This document shows, one piece after another, positions 33,138 to 36,632 of a DNA stretch of 36,632 nt. The translations under genes were made by a program, and so were the position numbers. The DNA comes from Oerskovia douganii. Its GTDB lineage: Bacteria; Actinomycetota; Actinomycetes; Actinomycetales; Cellulomonadaceae. The stretch spans positions 61,916-98,547 of the forward strand of contig NZ_JACSPN010000016.1 in the NCBI RefSeq assembly GCF_015142735.1. The letters are read 5' to 3'. How positions within the stretch are numbered: the stretch's first letter is position 1; every line of letters begins with the position of its first letter. A model generated the notes under the pieces. It was not told the origin of the DNA, did not search any database, and saw only the letters and a program-made list of their open reading frames with translations.

Positions 33138-33680
33138 CTACATCAGTCGCTCATCGGCGAGCACGAACGTCTTGATCGTCCCCAGTAGGGCCCGGATCTT
33201 CCTGTTCTGCGCGGCCGTGATGGCTTCCTTGTCGTGCTTGTTGAACATCTTCAACAAGAAGTCGCAGTCCCCCCACCCGTCGCCGCCGTTCCATGCGTTC
33301 GGCGGGAAGGCCCCCTGGTCGTACAGGTCCCTGATCAGGGCGCGGGAGAAGTACTCGGACGTGAGCTCGATCCACTCGCGTGCGGTGATCGCTTCACGAA
33401 GATGGAGGAAGCGCTTCAGCACGTCGACCTCCTGGTCGAGGTCGGAGCGGCCGAATTTGTTGACACAGACGCTACCGATCGGGAACAGGAGAGCGCCGTT
33501 GCGCTGGTTCACGATCGTGAAGAGATCGACGAGCCCGGTCTTGCCACATACACAGACCCCACCTTGCGCATGGTCGTACTCGACGCCGACCACCTCCCAC
33601 TCCATGACTGCATCTGCCCAGCGAGTAGCCACCGATTCTCCGACTACCGCATCCTGGAGCGCTGCGAAGTTCACCGTCAT
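33138..33680 (-). CDS. hypothetical protein with CxCG...C motif
   Basis: A 180-residue protein, not a named family to me. The N-terminal half has WEVVGVEYDH then CVCGKTGLVDLFTIVNQRNG and LFPIGSVCVNKF, so three cysteines and a conserved Pro-Ile-Gly segment that could bind a metal ion. The C-terminal half is helical and charged, with a Gly/Trp/Asp-rich loop (NGGDGWGDCDFL) near its middle. GGGAGG lies 6 bases before the ATG at 33680 (an ATG 3 bases further up is too close to it). GC content is lower than the chromosome on the left. Located among acquired-looking genes, divergent from the giant secreted protein. Confidence 0.7.
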   Translation of the reverse strand: MTVNFAALQDAVVGESVATRWADAVMEWEVVGVEYDHAQGGVCVCGKTGLVDLFTIVNQRNGALLFPIGSVCVNKFGRSDLDQEVDVLKRFLHLREAITAREWIELTSEYFSRALIRDLYDQGAFPPNAWNGGDGWGDCDFLLKMFNKHDKEAITAAQNRKIRALLGTIKTFVLADERLM

Positions 33681-33989
33681 CATGTACCTCCCGACACCGG
33701 ACTCTAGGACGTACCAGCCCGCCCTCAAACTGACCCCTGCGGAGAGGCACGTCAGCCGTTGACGCTAGATCCGCGCCGACCGTAGAACGGGTCTGCTGTA
33801 TGGATGGGTCCTCGGGCGGATTTCACCCGCTCGCGTCTTCGTAGGTTCGATGCGGGGTGGGCTATGTTCCGTGCACCATCGCTGGTTGTGAGCTTGCTGT
33901 GAGCCAGGCTGGGGCCCGCCCGTAGGGGGTGTGGGTTTCGGTATTTGGTACGCGCTGGTGCGTGCCACGTTGGATCGGGCTGCTTCGCG
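33681..33989. other. divergent intergenic region, 309 bases
   Basis: It must hold promoters for both flanking genes. The only candidate I see is TATGTT (33863-33868) on the plus strand without a convincing -35. No repeat, hairpin or small frame stands out. Confidence 0.35.
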
Positions 33990-36632
33990 ATGACGTTCTT
34001 GGTGTCGTTCTCTGGTGTTCCTGGTGCGTGGCGCGCGTCGATCGCGTCGATAGCGGGGGCTGTAGCGCTGAGCGTGGGTGTGGTGTCGTTGCCCGCGCCT
34101 GCGGCTGCGGCTTCGGTGATGGCTGAGGTGACTGCGGAGTCGCCAGCGGTGGACCCAGCGGACGTACCGCGTACGGCACCAGATTCCGGTTCGGCGATGG
34201 TGAACGCGCGGTTGGCGGGTGTGCCAGTGGAGGACCTGTCGCAGCGCACGGAGTTCGGTTCGGTCTGGGCGTTGCCGAACGGGCAGTGGACGGCACAGCA
34301 GGGCTCGGGGCCCGTGTGGGTGCGCACGGGCGGAGATGGCACGGCCGAGGCGGACTGGGCGCAGGTCGATCTGACACTTGCAGCAGCCGAGGACGGTACG
34401 GTCCGTCCAGTCGCGGCTGTGTCCGGTCTGGAGATCTCCGGTGCGGCCGATCCGGTAGACGGCGGCGTCGTGAAGCTCGCGTCGGTGACAGATCCCGACA
34501 CCGGGGTGGTCTCAGCGCTGCACTGGTCGGGCGCTTTGCCCACGCCGATGCTCGAGGGCAAGCGCGCAACCTATGCGGGCGTGCGCGACGGATTGGACCT
34601 GGTGGTCGAGGCGACGAACACGGGCTTCGAGCAGTTCTTCGTCGCGCAAGACGAGGCCGCGGCCCGACTCGCGATCGAGGATCCTCTGACAGTGACGGCC
34701 GAGGGCGGCACTGTGTCGGCGACCAGTGACGGGGGCATGGAGATCACTGCCGCATCAGGCGAGGTGGTCAGTCTTGGCGCCACGCCGTTGGCGTGGGACG
34801 CGCGGGCAGAGGAGCACCGCCCGGACTCCTTGCTTGGGTCGGCGCCGGTCGTCGATTCGGCCGCACCGCGGCTAGCGCCGCTGCCCGAGTTGGACGTGCT
34901 CTACGGGACTGAGTCAGCGTACGAAGAGACGCCCGCCAAGGAACCCAAGGCAAAGCCCGGTTCCGCGACTCCACATCCGGTTGACGCGACCGAGGCGGAC
35001 CCGCTGTCGGCCGCGGTGACACTTGACGAGTCGGTTCATGTCATCGATGCATCGACGGCAACCCTGTCCCTCTCAGGGGTCGAGGAGATCCTGGCTGACC
35101 CGAAAACGACATTCCCGGTCGTGATCGACCCCCAGGTGAGCCTCAACCGGGGATTGGACCTGTATGTCCAGACGGACTCGACGGTCGACACGTCGGCGCG
35201 CACGTACATGCACATGGGCACCTACAACGGCGGGACCGTCAAGGCGCGCGGCATCATCAACTTCCCCACGTCGAAGATCGCAGGAAAGGTTGTCACGGCT
35301 GCGTCGATGGAGCTGTGGAACTTCCACTCCTACTCGTGCAGTGCCCGAAACTGGGAACTGTGGCACACCGGGGGGATCTCGACCGCAACACGATGGACGA
35401 ACCAGCCAGCCTGGTTGACGAAGCAGTTGACGACCTCGACCACCAAGGGCTACTCCGCGTCATGTGGGGCGGGCTGGGCGACGATGAACGTCAAGGGTGC
35501 GATGACGTACGCGGCTGATCGTGGCGACGCGCAGATCACGCTGGGAGTGAAAGCGGAGAACGAGTCGGACTCCTATGGCTGGAAGAAGTTCTACTCGGCC
35601 GACAACGGAACTTACATTCCCTCGGTCTGGGTGACATACAACTCGTACCCGAGCGCACCCTCGAACTACGGTCATCCGGTCGGCGAGTACGCCTGGTGGC
35701 CGAGTTCTACCGATGCGAACAGGGTCTTGTATGCTAAGACGCTCAAGCCCAAGTTCTATGCGGTGGGAGCAGATCCTGACGGCGGCAACATCAAGGGATT
35801 GTTCTCCGTCCTTAATTCGAGCGGCACGGCCGTCTGGAACCAGCTGTCGGGTTCGACCGTAGCGTCGGGCGGACGGTCGGAGTTTGCGCCAGCATCCGCC
35901 ACGCCCGCGCTCGTAAGCGGAGCTGCTTATAGCGCACGGGTATGGACAAGCGACGGGACACTGACGTCCAAGACTTACAAGACCTGGAATTTTACCGTCG
36001 ACACCGTTAAGCCGAATGCCTCGACGATCACGGCGTCGGGGTATGCGAACGGGCAGTGGAAGGACACAGCGCCGTCGTCGAACGCGTTCACGCTGAAGTC
36101 GACCTCGACGGACGTGGTTCGGTTCGAATACTCGCTCGACGGCGGTGCGTGGACCTCGATCGCAGCGACGGGCACAACGCCGACCGCCACGATCTCGTGG
36201 AACCCGGCGAACGGGGCGCACACGCTCAAGGTCCGCGCGATCGACAAGGCCGCATGGACCTCGGGGGAGACGACGTTCAGCTTCGGCGCGGGTGGCGCTG
36301 CTCTGGCGTCCCCGGCGACCGGACTCAAGTCCACCGACACTTTCCAGGTCAAGGCCTCCGGGCCGACAGCAGGGTCGGGCACCGTGACACCATCCATCTG
36401 GTGGCGTGCTGCGGGCACCGCGGAGCCGGCCAACTACGACGGGTCGAAGGGCTCGACCACGGGGTGGACGAAGGCGACCGACCTGCCCGCTGTCGCGGCG
36501 AACACTGCCGTGTCGGTGAACCGGCAGTGGTCGGCCGCGGCCGCGGCCGAGGCGCTGGGTAAGTCGCGGGTGCCGGTGCTGTTGGACGTGCAGGTGTGTT
36601 TCACCTATTCCACCTCCTCGATCGTGCGATGC
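33990..36632 (+). CDS. large secreted DNRLRE/Ig-like protein, partial (probable RHS/polymorphic-toxin N-terminus)
   Basis: The frame is open from ATG 33990 to the right edge (881 residues, no stop). A signal peptide is likely: basic RAS near residue 15, then IASIAGAVALSVGVVSLPAPAAAA (about 17-40). Next a strand-rich domain (about 60-330) and an acidic/Lys linker. A DNRLRE-type domain spans about 387-550, with RGIINFPTS, ASMELWNFHSYSC, TRWTNQPAW and WATMNVKGAMTYA. Two or more Ig/Fn3-like domains follow (FSVLNSSGTAVW; RFEYSLDGGAWTSI, TLKVRAIDKA). This order is common in giant actinobacterial wall proteins ending in RHS/YD repeats and a toxin tip; the tip lies outside the window, so toxin function is inferred. 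Codon use is less GC-rich than the left part, suggesting acquisition. No clear ribosome site. Confidence 0.85.
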   Translation, partial: MTFLVSFSGVPGAWRASIASIAGAVALSVGVVSLPAPAAAASVMAEVTAESPAVDPADVPRTAPDSGSAMVNARLAGVPVEDLSQRTEFGSVWALPNGQWTAQQGSGPVWVRTGGDGTAEADWAQVDLTLAAAEDGTVRPVAAVSGLEISGAADPVDGGVVKLASVTDPDTGVVSALHWSGALPTPMLEGKRATYAGVRDGLDLVVEATNTGFEQFFVAQDEAAARLAIEDPLTVTAEGGTVSATSDGGMEITAASGEVVSLGATPLAWDARAEEHRPDSLLGSAPVVDSAAPRLAPLPELDVLYGTESAYEETPAKEPKAKPGSATPHPVDATEADPLSAAVTLDESVHVIDASTATLSLSGVEEILADPKTTFPVVIDPQVSLNRGLDLYVQTDSTVDTSARTYMHMGTYNGGTVKARGIINFPTSKIAGKVVTAASMELWNFHSYSCSARNWELWHTGGISTATRWTNQPAWLTKQLTTSTTKGYSASCGAGWATMNVKGAMTYAADRGDAQITLGVKAENESDSYGWKKFYSADNGTYIPSVWVTYNSYPSAPSNYGHPVGEYAWWPSSTDANRVLYAKTLKPKFYAVGADPDGGNIKGLFSVLNSSGTAVWNQLSGSTVASGGRSEFAPASATPALVSGAAYSARVWTSDGTLTSKTYKTWNFTVDTVKPNASTITASGYANGQWKDTAPSSNAFTLKSTSTDVVRFEYSLDGGAWTSIAATGTTPTATISWNPANGAHTLKVRAIDKAAWTSGETTFSFGAGGAALASPATGLKSTDTFQVKASGPTAGSGTVTPSIWWRAAGTAEPANYDGSKGSTTGWTKATDLPAVAANTAVSVNRQWSAAAAAEALGKSRVPVLLDVQVCFTYSTSSIVRC

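Overview
The window is very GC-rich DNA (most genes have G or C at nearly every third codon position) from an actinobacterium. GTG starts, ATGA/GTGA gene overlaps, a mycobacterial/actinobacterial-type LexA box, leaderless promoters and protein sequences that look like Cellulomonadaceae/Promicromonosporaceae (Micrococcales) support this; the family-level guess is inference.

Left half, bases ~604-15560, minus strand. One long, tightly packed gene run reads leftwards from a clear promoter at ~15530-15558. Its first reading frame is a 35-residue peptide with two Cys-Cys pairs, the second just before the stop. Then follow two NtaA/SnaA/DszA-type flavin monooxygenases, a DUF1684 protein, a GNAT acetyltransferase, a polar-amino-acid-type ABC transporter (permease, ATPase, lipoprotein), a sarcosine/N-methyltryptophan-oxidase-like flavoenzyme, a nitroreductase/flavin-reductase-like protein, another luciferase-like monooxygenase (LLM), a rhodanese, a second GNAT and two more LLM enzymes. 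This looks like uptake and oxidative desulfurisation of organosulfur compounds, comparable in gene content to the Bacillus ytmI (S-alkylcysteine salvage) operon but larger. Strong hairpins sit between several genes and may tune expression inside the run.

Middle, 15655-19179: an SDR dehydrogenase (minus), an ATP-dependent DNA ligase (plus) and an unrecognised protein (minus).

Bases ~19290-25370, plus strand: a second, independent sulfur-type operon. It also opens with a small Cys-codon leader peptide (34 residues, ending C-L-C-R), followed by a strong hairpin, then an SsuABC/NMT1-type ABC transporter (lipoprotein, ATPase, permease), an NtaA/DszA-type monooxygenase and an MFS transporter. Two different cysteine-codon leaders ahead of two sulfur operons suggest cysteine-responsive attenuation of both.

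Bases 25418-31623 hold ordinary chromosomal genes: an HhH protein, a small coiled-coil protein, a membrane endonuclease/exonuclease/phosphatase-family protein, an unrecognised protein, purL and a DUF2599 lipoprotein. Two large inverted repeats lie in the gaps.

From ~31658 rightward the DNA looks rearranged and acquired. It has a truncated kinase-like gene, a frameshifted SOS-mutasome imuA'-like gene without imuB behind it, a perfect LexA box shared with a divergent small gene, a small Cys-motif protein, and the start of a very large secreted DNRLRE/Ig-like protein with lower GC that runs off the right edge and is probably an RHS/polymorphic-toxin-type protein.
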